DNA of 64,000 nucleotides from an uncultured bacterium (GTDB taxonomy: Bacteria; Cyanobacteriota; Vampirovibrionia; Gastranaerophilales; Gastranaerophilaceae). Below, piece by piece: positions 26,597-35,878 of the stretch. Each line of letters opens with the position of its first letter. Position 1 is the stretch's first letter. A program made the translations under genes and the position numbers. The stretch lies in the NCBI GenBank assembly GCA_900319365.1, contig ONOE01000004.1:38914-102913 (forward strand), given 5' to 3'. The notes beneath the pieces are model-generated. The model was not told the DNA's origin, searched no databases, and was given only the letters and a program-made list of their open reading frames with translations.

Positions 26597-27787
26597 ATGG
26601 ATAATTTTGAAGAAAATAACAACCTGTTTGATTTCCACGGAACAATCAACAGAAGAAATTTCATGGTAAATATTCTGCTTGTTGAAACATTGAAACAGGC
26701 ATTTGTGGTTACACCGCTTTTAATAATTTTATTTTTAAATACGGATTTATTAAAAAAACTTTATACGGAAGCCGTAATGCCCGAATGGTGGTATGTAATT
26801 GAAGCATTAACGGCACTTTTGTGCACATTTTTATATATGCCCTCAATTATTAAAAGAGTTCGAGATGTTTTTGGAGAAGAAAGACAAGACAAAGTATTTT
26901 CATATTCTTTGTGCACATTTATTATTTTACTTGTCGGAGTAGTCGCATCTGTTTCATCTAATATAGTATTCTTAATCGTAAAATGTTTGGGAATCGGTAT
27001 AATTTTATCGTTAATGATGATGCAAGGCACAGTAAGCGGAGCAAAACCCAAAAACGAAGTTGCAAGATTTAACTGGGGCGCATTTATAGCAACATGGTTC
27101 TGGGGATTATTTAACAGAAGCTACAAAACATTATGGGCTTTGCCTTTATTTTTCACAACAGGATTTTTCCCGTTTGCGTTGATTTGCGGAATGAAAGGGA
27201 ACGAATGGGCTTATGAGAAAAAAGAAGATAAAAATATTGACCTGTTCCACTTTGAACAAAGAAAACAATCTGTTATCTGGCTTGTCGCTATCCCGATTGT
27301 TGCATGCATAATGAGCATTGTTGCAGCTTATTCATTCACGGCATTAATCAGTTCGTATTCAAAAACTCATCCTCAATTTTTGAGCAAAACCGAAGATTTC
27401 TATATTGAAGTTCAAGCTCAAAATGCGCAGACAAAATTTGATAAAATTGAATTAACTAAAAACGAATACAAATTCTATATAGCACCGAAAATCTGGACAA
27501 AAACCTCGACAAATGAAAAGAGTGCGCTTTTTGATATGGCAAGTTCTTATGCTATGTCAAAAAATCCCGACATTAAAAAGAATGACAAAAAAGCAGTTTT
27601 AAAAGTTTGGAATAAGACAAAAATTTATTCTTCATTTAATGACGAAAAGCTTATGGAATTTAATGTTCCCGAAAAGACGATAACAAATCTTATTGATAAT
27701 TTGAAACAAAACCTTCAAAACCAACAGCTTTTATTAAAAGAAATTCAAAACGGGTATAAGATAAATTCATACCCGTCAGTTCCGTAA
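26597..27787 (+). CDS. multi-pass membrane protein, DUF805-like with DUF2628-like middle
   Basis: 396 aa from the ATG at 26597, chosen for GAGG about 8 nt upstream rather than the ATG at 26567. Residues ~10-150 resemble DUF805 (FHGTINRRNF start, four membrane segments). Residues ~150-220 (FNWGAFIATWFWGLFNRSYKT) resemble the DUF2628-type inner-membrane module. A further membrane segment (about 235-260) leads to a soluble C-terminal domain of ~130 residues, probably outside the membrane. The combination may be a fusion. Function unknown. The GtrA gene follows 13 nt later. Confidence 0.78.
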   Translation: MDNFEENNNLFDFHGTINRRNFMVNILLVETLKQAFVVTPLLIILFLNTDLLKKLYTEAVMPEWWYVIEALTALLCTFLYMPSIIKRVRDVFGEERQDKVFSYSLCTFIILLVGVVASVSSNIVFLIVKCLGIGIILSLMMMQGTVSGAKPKNEVARFNWGAFIATWFWGLFNRSYKTLWALPLFFTTGFFPFALICGMKGNEWAYEKKEDKNIDLFHFEQRKQSVIWLVAIPIVACIMSIVAAYSFTALISSYSKTHPQFLSKTEDFYIEVQAQNAQTKFDKIELTKNEYKFYIAPKIWTKTSTNEKSALFDMASSYAMSKNPDIKKNDKKAVLKVWNKTKIYSSFNDEKLMEFNVPEKTITNLIDNLKQNLQNQQLLLKEIQNGYKINSYPSVP

Positions 27788-27800
27788 AAAGGGGAATTTG

Positions 27801-28238
27801 ATGAATATTCGGGCTGTTAAAAATATATTTCAAAATTCCAAAAATCTGCTGAAAGATATCTGTGAAAAATATCATTTGAGCTGGCAATTTGTGAAATTCT
27901 TGTTTGTAGGATTTATAAACACGGTTTTTGCGTATTCTATATTCTCGTTTTTTATTTTTATAAAACTTCATTACGCAATAGCAACCTTGCTTGCGCAGAT
28001 TCTCGGAATTTTGTTTAACTTCAAAACAACAGGCGGTATAGTTTTTAAAAACAGCGATAACAATCTGGTATTTAAGTTTTTCGTAGTATACGGATTTATG
28101 TATTTTGTAACGGTTTTGGAATTGAAAATATTTACAATGTTTTCTCTGAACAATATGTACATAAATTACGCTCTTATTGTTCTGCCAAACGCAATGATAT
28201 CATATATGCTTATGAAATGTTTCGTATTTAAAAAATAA
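27801..28238 (+). CDS. GtrA-like membrane protein
   Basis: 145 aa, four predicted membrane helices. The family start FVKFLFVGFINTVFAYSIF and the end CFVFKK are typical of GtrA, proposed to flip polyprenyl-linked sugars for surface-glycan glycosylation. The ATG at 27801 has GGGG 6 nt upstream. It is probably co-transcribed with the DUF805-like gene and ends at a bidirectional terminator. Confidence 0.9.
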   Translation: MNIRAVKNIFQNSKNLLKDICEKYHLSWQFVKFLFVGFINTVFAYSIFSFFIFIKLHYAIATLLAQILGILFNFKTTGGIVFKNSDNNLVFKFFVVYGFMYFVTVLELKIFTMFSLNNMYINYALIVLPNAMISYMLMKCFVFKK

Positions 28239-28243
28239 AAAAA

Positions 28244-28283
28244 CGACACTCTAAAAAAAATCAGAATGTCGCTTTTATTTTTT
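28244..28283. terminator. bidirectional terminator between the GtrA gene and hydA
   Basis: CGACACTCT (28244-28252) pairs with AGAATGTCG (28263-28271), with one mismatch. A long A run lies to the left and a T run to the right, so it can stop both convergent transcripts. Confidence 0.75.
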
Positions 28284-28298
28284 TGTTTATTCTAAAAT

Positions 28299-30065
28299 TT
28301 ACAGATCTTTATAAGAACCCGCAAATTTATCTTTGTACGTTGTATGCAGCATTTCGTGCGCTTTGTGTGAGCCCGGATGTTCAAGAACTTCATTATAAAG
28401 TTTTTGGATAGACGGGTTAAGATGGGATTTTCTTATCGGCAATTCTTCATCTTCTTTATACAACCCTTGCGCACGTTTTGACTTGATTGAAGAATCATCA
28501 AAACTGTTTGGCTGTCCGCCGCCATTGATACACCCACCGGGGCATGCCATAGCTTCCAACAGTTGAAAATCTGCCGTTCCGTTTTTGATTTCATTTATTG
28601 CTTTTTCGGCTTCAACCATTGTAGAAACAACTCTGACTTTGACTTTTGTTCCTTTAATATCGAGTTCAACGGATTTTGAACGATTTGTGGTGCCTCTGAT
28701 TTGTTTTATATCAACATCTTGGAGCTCCTCACCCGTGGCATAATAGTATGCCGTTCTGACTGCAGCTTCGGCAACTCCGCCTGATGCTCCGAAAATCGTT
28801 CCTGCGCCCGAATATTCGCCAAACGGAGAATCATGATCTTCAGGCGCCAATGCCTTAAAATCAATTCCCGCTGATTTAATCATCGCACCGAGTTCTTTTG
28901 TTGTCAGCACGATATCAGTATCGGGATGACCGTTTGTAACAAGCTGTTCACGCTTTCCCTCGTATTTTTTAGCTGTGCAAGGCATAATTGCAACAACCGT
29001 CAATTTTTCTCTCGGAACATTGAAATTTTTAGGCATCAGATTAGAAAGGACAGCTGACATCATGCTCATTGGTGATTTGCACGTAGACAAATGCTTGAGC
29101 ATATCAGGATGTTCCATTTCAAGATATTTAACCCATGCAGGACAGCACGAAGTAAATAACGGCAGGTTTTCACCAGTTTTTAATCTGTCTAAAAATTCGG
29201 TTGCCTCCTCCGTGATTGTTAAATCGGCAGAGAAGTTTGTATCAAATACGTAATCAAAACCCAAACGTCTTAATGCCGCATTGATTAGTCCGATTGTATT
29301 TTCACCTGACGGAAGTCCGAACATTTCGCCCAACGCTACACGAACAGACGGCGCCATTTGAACAGCCGTAACTTTTTCGGGATTATTTATTTCATCCCAA
29401 ACTTTGTCGGTTTCATTTCGGATTGTTAAAGCTCCCGTCGGACAAACAGCAACACATTGACCGCAATTTATACAGTCAACTTCTTCAATGGGACGTCCGC
29501 CCATCGGCTGTACTCTTGTCTTTGAACCTCTGTTTGCGAAACCTAAAACGGCTTGTCCCTGAAATTCGCTGCAAGCCCTTACACATGCACCGCAAAGAAT
29601 ACATTTATTCATATCCCTGACAAAGGACGGACTGCTGTCATCTGCCGGAACATAGTCTTTTAAATCCTTATCGGGGAAGCGGATATTTATTATATTATAT
29701 TCTTTTGCATATCTTTGGAGTTCACAATCCTCGGATTTTTCGCATGTTAAGCATTTTTTGTCATGGTTTGCAAGTAAAAGCTCTAAAACTGTTTTTCTTA
29801 TTCTTCTTACTCTTGAGGTATTCAGATAGACCTTGATGTCTTTTTCGGGAGGCATTGTGCATGAAGAATTTATTACTCTCCTGCCGTTTGGGTATACAAC
29901 CTCCACAACACACATTCTGCAAGCCCCAAACGATGTTAAATCGGGACGATAACAGAATGTCGGAACATTCATGCCTGCTTTTCGAATCACTTCAAGCAAA
30001 TTCGGTTCATTCGTGAACTCAACTTCTTTGTCTTCTATAAATAATGTTTTTTTATCTTCTGTCAT
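28299..30065 (-). CDS. hydA: [FeFe]-hydrogenase catalytic subunit HydA
   Basis: 588 aa, cytoplasmic. Cluster ligands in order: [2Fe-2S] C38, C49, C52, C69; His-ligated [4Fe-4S] H101, C105, C108, C114; two ferredoxin-type sets starting at C155 and C198; H-cluster motifs TSCCPAW (C307), MPCTAKKYE (C362) and ACPGGC (C508, C512). TSCCP is the variant typical of NADH-linked multimeric hydrogenases. With HydB and HydC it should interconvert H2, NAD(H) and ferredoxin by electron bifurcation or confurcation. AAGGAAA precedes the ATG; it is the last gene of hydCBA. No HydEFG maturases are in the window. Confidence 0.97.
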   Translation of the reverse strand: MTEDKKTLFIEDKEVEFTNEPNLLEVIRKAGMNVPTFCYRPDLTSFGACRMCVVEVVYPNGRRVINSSCTMPPEKDIKVYLNTSRVRRIRKTVLELLLANHDKKCLTCEKSEDCELQRYAKEYNIINIRFPDKDLKDYVPADDSSPSFVRDMNKCILCGACVRACSEFQGQAVLGFANRGSKTRVQPMGGRPIEEVDCINCGQCVAVCPTGALTIRNETDKVWDEINNPEKVTAVQMAPSVRVALGEMFGLPSGENTIGLINAALRRLGFDYVFDTNFSADLTITEEATEFLDRLKTGENLPLFTSCCPAWVKYLEMEHPDMLKHLSTCKSPMSMMSAVLSNLMPKNFNVPREKLTVVAIMPCTAKKYEGKREQLVTNGHPDTDIVLTTKELGAMIKSAGIDFKALAPEDHDSPFGEYSGAGTIFGASGGVAEAAVRTAYYYATGEELQDVDIKQIRGTTNRSKSVELDIKGTKVKVRVVSTMVEAEKAINEIKNGTADFQLLEAMACPGGCINGGGQPNSFDDSSIKSKRAQGLYKEDEELPIRKSHLNPSIQKLYNEVLEHPGSHKAHEMLHTTYKDKFAGSYKDL

Positions 30066-30098
30066 AATTATTTTTCCTTATTTCATTCGGGCGGGTAA

Positions 30099-30115
30099 CT
30101 CTTTAAATTAAAGAG
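30099..30115. repeat. 17-bp perfect palindrome between hydB and hydA
   Basis: CTCTTTAA-A-TTAAAGAG in the 72-nt gap. It may act as an mRNA hairpin for processing or differential expression; no T run follows closely. Confidence 0.45.
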
Positions 30116-30137
30116 CAGCCCTTTATACGTTTACCCT

Positions 30138-31991
30138 TTATTCAAGAACAATTGCCTTAAACGGACATCCTTTTAAGCATGCCTCACATTTAATACATTT
30201 TGATTGATCAATATGATGAGGTTTTTTGAGTTCACCTGAAATTGCATCGACCGGACAATTTCTTGCACATTTTGTGCACCCTTTGCAAAGTTCTTCGACA
30301 ATGACGACTTTTTTCATTGCCGCACAAACACCCGCAGGGCATTTGTGCTCTTTAATGTGTGCAATATATTCATCTCTGAAATATTTTAATGTTGAAAGTA
30401 CGGGATTAGGTGCTGTTTTACCCAAGCCGCACAAAGATCCGTCTTTGATTGTATGAGCAATTTCTTCAAGCAAATCCAAATCTTTCATGGTAGCTTTGCC
30501 TCCTACAATCTTTTTGAGGATTTTTAACATATTTTTTGTACCTTCTCTGCAAGGTACACATTTGCCGCAAGATTCGTTTTGAGTAAAGTTCATGAAAAAT
30601 CTTGCAACTTCAACAATGCAGGTATCTTCTGCCATAACAACAAGACCGCCCGAACCTATCATTGCGCCTGCTTGTATAAGGTTATCGTAATCCATTGGGA
30701 TATCAAGATGTTCTTCTGTCAAACAGCCGCCTGAGGGTCCGCCGATTTGAACGGCTTTGAATTTCTTACCGTTGCGGATTCCGCCGCCGATATCAAAAAC
30801 GATTTCTCTTAGCGTTGTTCCCATGGGAATTTCGATTAACCCCGTATTATTAACTTCACCTGTCAGAGCAAAAGTTTTTGTACCTTTAGATTTTTCCGTT
30901 CCCATAGAACTGAACCAATCTGCCCCTTTGAGCATAATAACGGGAACATTTGCAAGAGTTTCGACATTGTTAATCAATGTCGGTCTGCCAAACAGCCCTT
31001 TATTTGCAGGATAAGGAGGTTTCGGACGGGGCATACCTCGTTCGCCCTCGATTGATGCCATCAAAGCGGTTTCTTCACCGCAAACAAATGCACCTGCGCC
31101 CTCTTTTATATGAATTTTTAAATTAAAATCCGAGCCCATAATATGGTCGCCTAAGAAACCTCTTTCTTCCGCCTGATTAATAGCGATTTTTAAACGTTTA
31201 ATTGCAAGCGGATATTCCGCACGAACGTAGATATAAGCTTCATCAGCACCGATTGCAAATGCTGCAATTGCAATACCTTCTAAGAGTTTATGCGGATCTC
31301 CTTCCATTACGGACCTGTCCATAAATGCTCCGGGGTCGCCCTCATCGCCGTTACAAACGACGTAAGATTTTCCGCCTCTGTTGGCAGCCGTAAATTTCCA
31401 TTTTAAACCTGTCGGGAAACCTCCGCCGCCTCTGCCTCTTAAGCCTGATTTTGTAATTTCTTCAATTACGGCGTTCGGATCATTTTGTTTTAAAACATTT
31501 GATAAAGCTTCATAACCGCGTTTTGCAATAGCCTCATCAATGCATTCGGCATTCATTTCACCGCAATTTGCAAGCGCCGTTCTGGTTTGTTTTGCATAGA
31601 AATTAATATCTTCGCTTTTGTGTATCTTTTCACCCGTATGAGGATCAGTATACAAAAGTCTTTCAACTATTTTATGATTTTTGAGAGCATCATAAATTTC
31701 TTCAACATCTTTTAATCTGACTTTTACATAAGTTAAATCCAAATCGGGAAAATTCACGAGAACTCCCTGTTCGCAAAAACCGTGGCATCCTGTCGGAACG
31801 ATTGTGATTTTATCGTAATCCGTCATGACAGAAACATCTGCGCCCAACTCTCTGAATTTGTCAATAATTTGCAAAGAGCCGTTTGCAACGCACCCTGTGC
31901 CCGCACAAACAAGAACTCTGAATCCCTGTTTTTTTATTTCGTCCCGAGCTTTTTGCTGCTCATTTTTAATATCAATATTTAATTCGACCAT
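30138..31991 (-). CDS. hydB: HydB, flavin/NADH subunit of the [FeFe]-hydrogenase
   Basis: 617 aa. An N-terminal thioredoxin-like [2Fe-2S] domain (C29, C34, C69, C73) is followed by a NuoF-like FMN/NADH domain (GRGGGGFPTG at 186-195, then CNGDEGDPGAF), the [4Fe-4S] motif ESCGKCVPCREGT and a C-terminal 2x[4Fe-4S] ferredoxin domain (CKGCTKCARNC and CIKCEACLKGC). This is the domain order of bifurcating HydB. The start lies 3 nt after the hydC stop, with GAGG inside the hydC end. Confidence 0.97.
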   Translation of the reverse strand: MVELNIDIKNEQQKARDEIKKQGFRVLVCAGTGCVANGSLQIIDKFRELGADVSVMTDYDKITIVPTGCHGFCEQGVLVNFPDLDLTYVKVRLKDVEEIYDALKNHKIVERLLYTDPHTGEKIHKSEDINFYAKQTRTALANCGEMNAECIDEAIAKRGYEALSNVLKQNDPNAVIEEITKSGLRGRGGGGFPTGLKWKFTAANRGGKSYVVCNGDEGDPGAFMDRSVMEGDPHKLLEGIAIAAFAIGADEAYIYVRAEYPLAIKRLKIAINQAEERGFLGDHIMGSDFNLKIHIKEGAGAFVCGEETALMASIEGERGMPRPKPPYPANKGLFGRPTLINNVETLANVPVIMLKGADWFSSMGTEKSKGTKTFALTGEVNNTGLIEIPMGTTLREIVFDIGGGIRNGKKFKAVQIGGPSGGCLTEEHLDIPMDYDNLIQAGAMIGSGGLVVMAEDTCIVEVARFFMNFTQNESCGKCVPCREGTKNMLKILKKIVGGKATMKDLDLLEEIAHTIKDGSLCGLGKTAPNPVLSTLKYFRDEYIAHIKEHKCPAGVCAAMKKVVIVEELCKGCTKCARNCPVDAISGELKKPHHIDQSKCIKCEACLKGCPFKAIVLE

Positions 31992-31994
31992 TGC

Positions 31995-32492
31995 TTAACC
32001 TCTTTCCTTTGCTAAAAGAGTATCTAATACTATTTTTACGGCATCGGAAGTCATCTGCGGATAGACTTTTCCGTTTATGACACAAACGGGCGCAAGTCCG
32101 CAAGCTCCGAGGCAGCTTACCGTTTCAACAGAAAACAATCCGTCGGAAGTAGTCATTTTACCGTCCTCAAGTTTCAAATGAGCCTTAATCGCATTCAATA
32201 CAGGCATTGAACCTCTGACATGACATGCCGTTCCATCACATACTTTAACCTCAAATTTGCCTTTAGGATCAAGTGAAAATTGAGAATAAAACGTTGCAAC
32301 GCCGTAAACCGTTGCAGGGGAGAGCCCCTCTATTTTTGTACCAATATAAATTAATGCATTTTCAGGTAAGTATTTATATTCTTCCTGAACCTTTTGTAAA
32401 ATCGCTATCAGGTGAGATTTATCTCCGCCGCAAGCTTCGATAATAGAATCCAGCCTCTTAGTGTCGACTTTACGAGAATTTACTTCAGCCAT
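31995..32492 (-). CDS. hydC: HydC, NuoE-like [2Fe-2S] subunit
   Basis: 165 aa from the ATG at 32492, preferred over an ATG 12 codons upstream because AGGAG lies 5 nt before it. The thioredoxin-like fold carries the [2Fe-2S] ligands C85, C90, C127 and C131. It passes electrons within the HydABC trimer. First of the hydCBA genes; an AT-rich upstream stretch with TATATATAAT may be the promoter. Confidence 0.96.
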   Translation of the reverse strand: MAEVNSRKVDTKRLDSIIEACGGDKSHLIAILQKVQEEYKYLPENALIYIGTKIEGLSPATVYGVATFYSQFSLDPKGKFEVKVCDGTACHVRGSMPVLNAIKAHLKLEDGKMTTSDGLFSVETVSCLGACGLAPVCVINGKVYPQMTSDAVKIVLDTLLAKERG

Positions 32493-32629
32493 TCCCGCTC
32501 CTATCTTTTTTACTATATTAGCCCACAACTGTTGTAAAGAGAAAACAACAATTATATATAATGTAACACATATTGCAAAGAAAAATCAAATTAATTTAAT
32601 AACACATAATAGCCGTTCAAAATGCCATG

Positions 32630-33934
32630 CTATTTCAATATCTGCTTTAATTCATTAATAACGACATCCAAAGCGCCTTGTTGGTCGTGGAAAATAGTTT
32701 CGCAATCTTTGCATGCCTGATTATAAAAATCTTTATCGGACAATAATTTTTCCATATAATCAGATAGTTCTTTCGGATTTTTAACAATTTTACCTGCATT
32801 TGAATGTGCAAGCAGCCAGTATATATCTCTGAAATTATGAATAGATGGACCTGTTATCGTCGGCTTTGAATAAACCGTTGCTTCAAGCGGATTATGACCG
32901 CCCGTTTTGTTAAAACTTCCGCCGATAAATGCAAAATAGCACATCTTATACATTTTGCTCAATTCGCCCATCGTATCAAGAATTATTACATCATAATCTT
33001 TGAACGTATCTCCTTTTGAACGAAAACCGTATTTCAATCCGTCTTTTTTCAAAATTTCTTCAATATTGGGGATTCTTTGAATATGACGTGGAACAAGAAG
33101 AAGTTTTATATCCGAATATCTTTGATGCTTTTCTTTAAAAATAGGCAGAATTATTTCATCTTCACCCTTATGGGTAGAACCCGCAATAATTACCCTGTAG
33201 CCGTCCTGTCCCAAATCTACCGTTTCATTTACGGGTTTAACATCAAATTTTAAATTCTTCATTACATAAGTTCGTTCTTTAGGCGCCCCGATTGCAAGAA
33301 GTTTGTCTTTATCAATTTCGCTCTGGGTAAGGATTTTTGTATATTTTTCCAAAACATATTTGAAGAAAAATCTGAATTTTTTATATATTGCAAATGTAGA
33401 ATCAGACATTCTGCCGTTTATGCAATATAAATATATGCCCTTTTTCTTGCAAGAAGTTGAAAATACGGGCCACAATTCCGTTTCCGCAATCAAAACAACG
33501 GTCGGTTTGACTTTATTTAAAAATGCATTAACGCAATACGTAATGTCAAACGGGAAATAAGTTATAAAATCCGCAACATTATCATATTTTTTATGTGCAA
33601 TTTCCTGTCCTGTTTTTGTACCTGTCGTAACAACAACCTTGTAATCCGGGAAGACTTCTTTGGTCTTTTTGATAAGATTTTCAAGCGCTATGACTTCACC
33701 TACCGAAACGCCATGGTACATTATGACTTTATCCCCCAAATCAGGTGCTTTGAAAAATCCTAATTTCTCTTTCCACCCGAAAAGGAACTTCCTGTTTAAT
33801 ACACGAACTATAAAATAAAACGGTAATAAAACGATAAATACAAACGTAGAAATCAATCCGTATAAGAAAAATACATCAAATATGGAAATAATAACCAAAA
33901 TTGCAATTAAAATTAAAATCGTGTATATAGCCAT
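32630..33934 (-). CDS. waaA: 3-deoxy-D-manno-octulosonic acid (Kdo) transferase WaaA
   Basis: 434 aa GT-B glycosyltransferase adding Kdo to lipid IVA at the inner membrane. An N-terminal anchor (about 4-43) is followed by GWKEKLG, then HGVSVGEV (catalytic-type glutamate E80) and ETELWPV in the N-domain. The C-domain has AGSTHKGED and a GGSFNKTGGHNPLE nucleotide-sugar site. Length fits. TATAAT is 7 nt before the ATG with no ribosome site, so it probably has its own leaderless transcript although it lies within a long same-strand block. Confidence 0.96.
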   Translation of the reverse strand: MAIYTILILIAILVIISIFDVFFLYGLISTFVFIVLLPFYFIVRVLNRKFLFGWKEKLGFFKAPDLGDKVIMYHGVSVGEVIALENLIKKTKEVFPDYKVVVTTGTKTGQEIAHKKYDNVADFITYFPFDITYCVNAFLNKVKPTVVLIAETELWPVFSTSCKKKGIYLYCINGRMSDSTFAIYKKFRFFFKYVLEKYTKILTQSEIDKDKLLAIGAPKERTYVMKNLKFDVKPVNETVDLGQDGYRVIIAGSTHKGEDEIILPIFKEKHQRYSDIKLLLVPRHIQRIPNIEEILKKDGLKYGFRSKGDTFKDYDVIILDTMGELSKMYKMCYFAFIGGSFNKTGGHNPLEATVYSKPTITGPSIHNFRDIYWLLAHSNAGKIVKNPKELSDYMEKLLSDKDFYNQACKDCETIFHDQQGALDVVINELKQILK

Positions 33935-33941
33935 AACATAA

Positions 33942-33947
33942 ATTATA
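33942..33947 (-). promoter_or_regulatory. -10 box of leaderless waaA
   Basis: TATAAT on the minus strand, separated by 7 nt (TTATGTT) from the ATG at 33934. Confidence 0.5.
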
Positions 33948-34067
33948 GTAGCTTAAAAAATCCTAAAAGTCGACAAAAATTTTATTGTTTTTAATTTTTA
34001 ATCAACCCGTTGTTTGACATGCCAAGAATTTTCGCATGTTTCGAAAATTGTGAAAAACTTCCTTTAC

Positions 34068-34493
34068 TTATTTTTGTTTATTCAAATTTTCAATTTCCGC
34101 ATTAAGTTCTTTTATTTGAACTTCCATTTTTGTTCTTTCATCAACAACTGAAGAAAAAGCTTTTTCAAGGGTTTTTATTTTCGCTTCAAGAATGTCGGCC
34201 TTTGATGCGTTTGCCTCTCCGCTTATAGAAGTTTTTTCAAGTTCTCTTTTGTAAGCTTTTATTTTATCCTGCTGAACGCCGAGAAATAATGAGATAATTC
34301 CTGCTCCGGAAAATAATCCCGCACATAAAATTATAAGCGTATACAAAGGTAGCGCAACATTTTTAGAAAAATCTGTCGTATATGCACTTCCTTTTATTAA
34401 ATTTATATCAAATGATGCATTTGTATTTATCAAAATTATGTAAGCAACGGCACATAAAACAACTATGCTCAAGAAAAAAAACAATTTTTTCAT
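34068..34493 (-). CDS. LapA-domain (DUF1049) membrane protein
   Basis: 141 aa with two hydrophobic segments (about 4-23 and 50-72) and a C-terminal coiled coil (~78-140). This is the layout of LapA, which in E. coli partners LapB in tuning LPS synthesis. It starts 3 nt after rluD and precedes waaA, which supports an LPS-related role. No lapB is seen. Similarity is at fold level, so the family call is good but function is inferred. Confidence 0.75.
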   Translation of the reverse strand: MKKLFFFLSIVVLCAVAYIILINTNASFDINLIKGSAYTTDFSKNVALPLYTLIILCAGLFSGAGIISLFLGVQQDKIKAYKRELEKTSISGEANASKADILEAKIKTLEKAFSSVVDERTKMEVQIKELNAEIENLNKQK

Positions 34494-34496
34494 ATT

Positions 34497-35414
34497 CTAA
34501 ACTCTCCTGTTTCTATAATATTTTAACACCTTTGACAATTTTTCGTCAGGCGGAATCTCAAGTTCTATTATCTGTGAAGAAAACGGTTTTGTAAACTTCA
34601 AATAAAAAGATTGCAAAACCTGCTCTTGCGTTTTAACTTTTCCCTCACCCGCACCGTACAAAGTATCATTATAAACAGGATGATGTCTGTATGAAGTGTG
34701 AACTCTTATTTGATGAGTTCTTCCCGTTATAAGTTCTACTTCGACATAAGTTGCTTCCGTTCCGAAATGTTCAAGAACTTTCAATTTTGTAACGGCGGGT
34801 TTTCCGTCAGATCGCACCGCCATTTTTTTCGGGTTTAAATTATTTCTGCCGATGGGTTCTGAGATAACATCATTTTCATACGGATAAAAACCTTTCAATA
34901 CGGCATGGTATTTTTTTGTAATTTTATGGTCTTTAATCAAATTCGCAAGATATTCATGGGTTTTGTTATTTTTAGGTATCATTAAAAGCCCTGATGTGTT
35001 TCTGTCAAGGCGATGAACAATCCCTCTGCGGAAAGCGCCGTTTGTATCCGATAAATTGTCGCCATATTTGTATAACAGAGCATTCACAAGCGTGTTTTCC
35101 GTTTCAATAAAAGTCGGGTGGGTAAGCATGCCTGACGGCTTGTTTACAACCGCCATGTTTTCATCTTCCCAAACTATTTCAAGCGGAATATTCTGCGGCT
35201 TGATTTCAATAACTTTATCTTCCACAAGGTTTTCAAATTCAACCTTATCATCAAGCTTTAAAGTATACGACGGTTTTTTGACTTCGCCGTTTACGGTAAC
35301 TTTGCCTGATTTTATGGCACTTTGAATTTTTGAACGTGAAATTCCGTCATAAAGCTCAGACAAAAAAACATCCAATCTGGTATCTGCTGAATTTTCATCA
35401 ATTACAAGTAACAT
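34497..35414 (-). CDS. rluD: RluD-family 23S rRNA pseudouridine synthase
   Basis: 305 aa: an S4 RNA-binding domain (~12-60) and the RluA-type catalytic domain with HRLDRNTSG (catalytic D137). The family converts specific uridines in 23S rRNA; RluD acts on helix 69. Which of the RluC/RluD types it is cannot be settled. It follows lspA by 5 nt and precedes the LapA gene by 3 nt, a usual lspA-rluD arrangement. Confidence 0.93.
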   Translation of the reverse strand: MLLVIDENSADTRLDVFLSELYDGISRSKIQSAIKSGKVTVNGEVKKPSYTLKLDDKVEFENLVEDKVIEIKPQNIPLEIVWEDENMAVVNKPSGMLTHPTFIETENTLVNALLYKYGDNLSDTNGAFRRGIVHRLDRNTSGLLMIPKNNKTHEYLANLIKDHKITKKYHAVLKGFYPYENDVISEPIGRNNLNPKKMAVRSDGKPAVTKLKVLEHFGTEATYVEVELITGRTHQIRVHTSYRHHPVYNDTLYGAGEGKVKTQEQVLQSFYLKFTKPFSSQIIELEIPPDEKLSKVLKYYRNRRV

Positions 35415-35419
35415 AATTT

Positions 35420-35878
35420 CTATTTCCTGTATACAAGCAGTATCACAATCAGCGCAATTACTCCGACCATGATGAATACATCCGCTACATTAAATACGGG
35501 GAAATTTATAAAATTCAAATGAATATAATCTCTGACATACCCCAGAACTATTCTTTCATGGCAGTTCGCCATAATTCCCGCACTCAAAAGCGCAATAAAT
35601 GAAACAGAAAACAAATGTATCGACTTATTATTATGGACATATACAAAAAGCAATGTCGTAAATGCAACCGCAACAATTATAAAAAATTCTCTTGCGTTTT
35701 CCAACAAACTGAATGCAGCCCCGCTGTTTTTTAAATATGTGAGGCTGAACACCGCATTTGAATAATGATGCCCGGAAGTTACGTTATCCACAATCAACTT
35801 TGATGAAAACAACGCCAAAAACAACCAGAATATAAAGCTTCCTATAAGGCAAAAATATTTAGCTACGGAATTTTTCAT
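35420..35878 (-). CDS. lspA: lipoprotein signal peptidase LspA
   Basis: 152 aa, four membrane helices. It cleaves prolipoprotein signal peptides after lipidation. The NSGAAFS motif (51-57) is present, and the catalytic aspartates are D117 (VRDYIH) and D133 (NVADVF). It overlaps the upstream secreted-protein gene by 4 nt (ATGA) and is followed by rluD. Confidence 0.95.
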   Translation of the reverse strand: MKNSVAKYFCLIGSFIFWLFLALFSSKLIVDNVTSGHHYSNAVFSLTYLKNSGAAFSLLENAREFFIIVAVAFTTLLFVYVHNNKSIHLFSVSFIALLSAGIMANCHERIVLGYVRDYIHLNFINFPVFNVADVFIMVGVIALIVILLVYRK

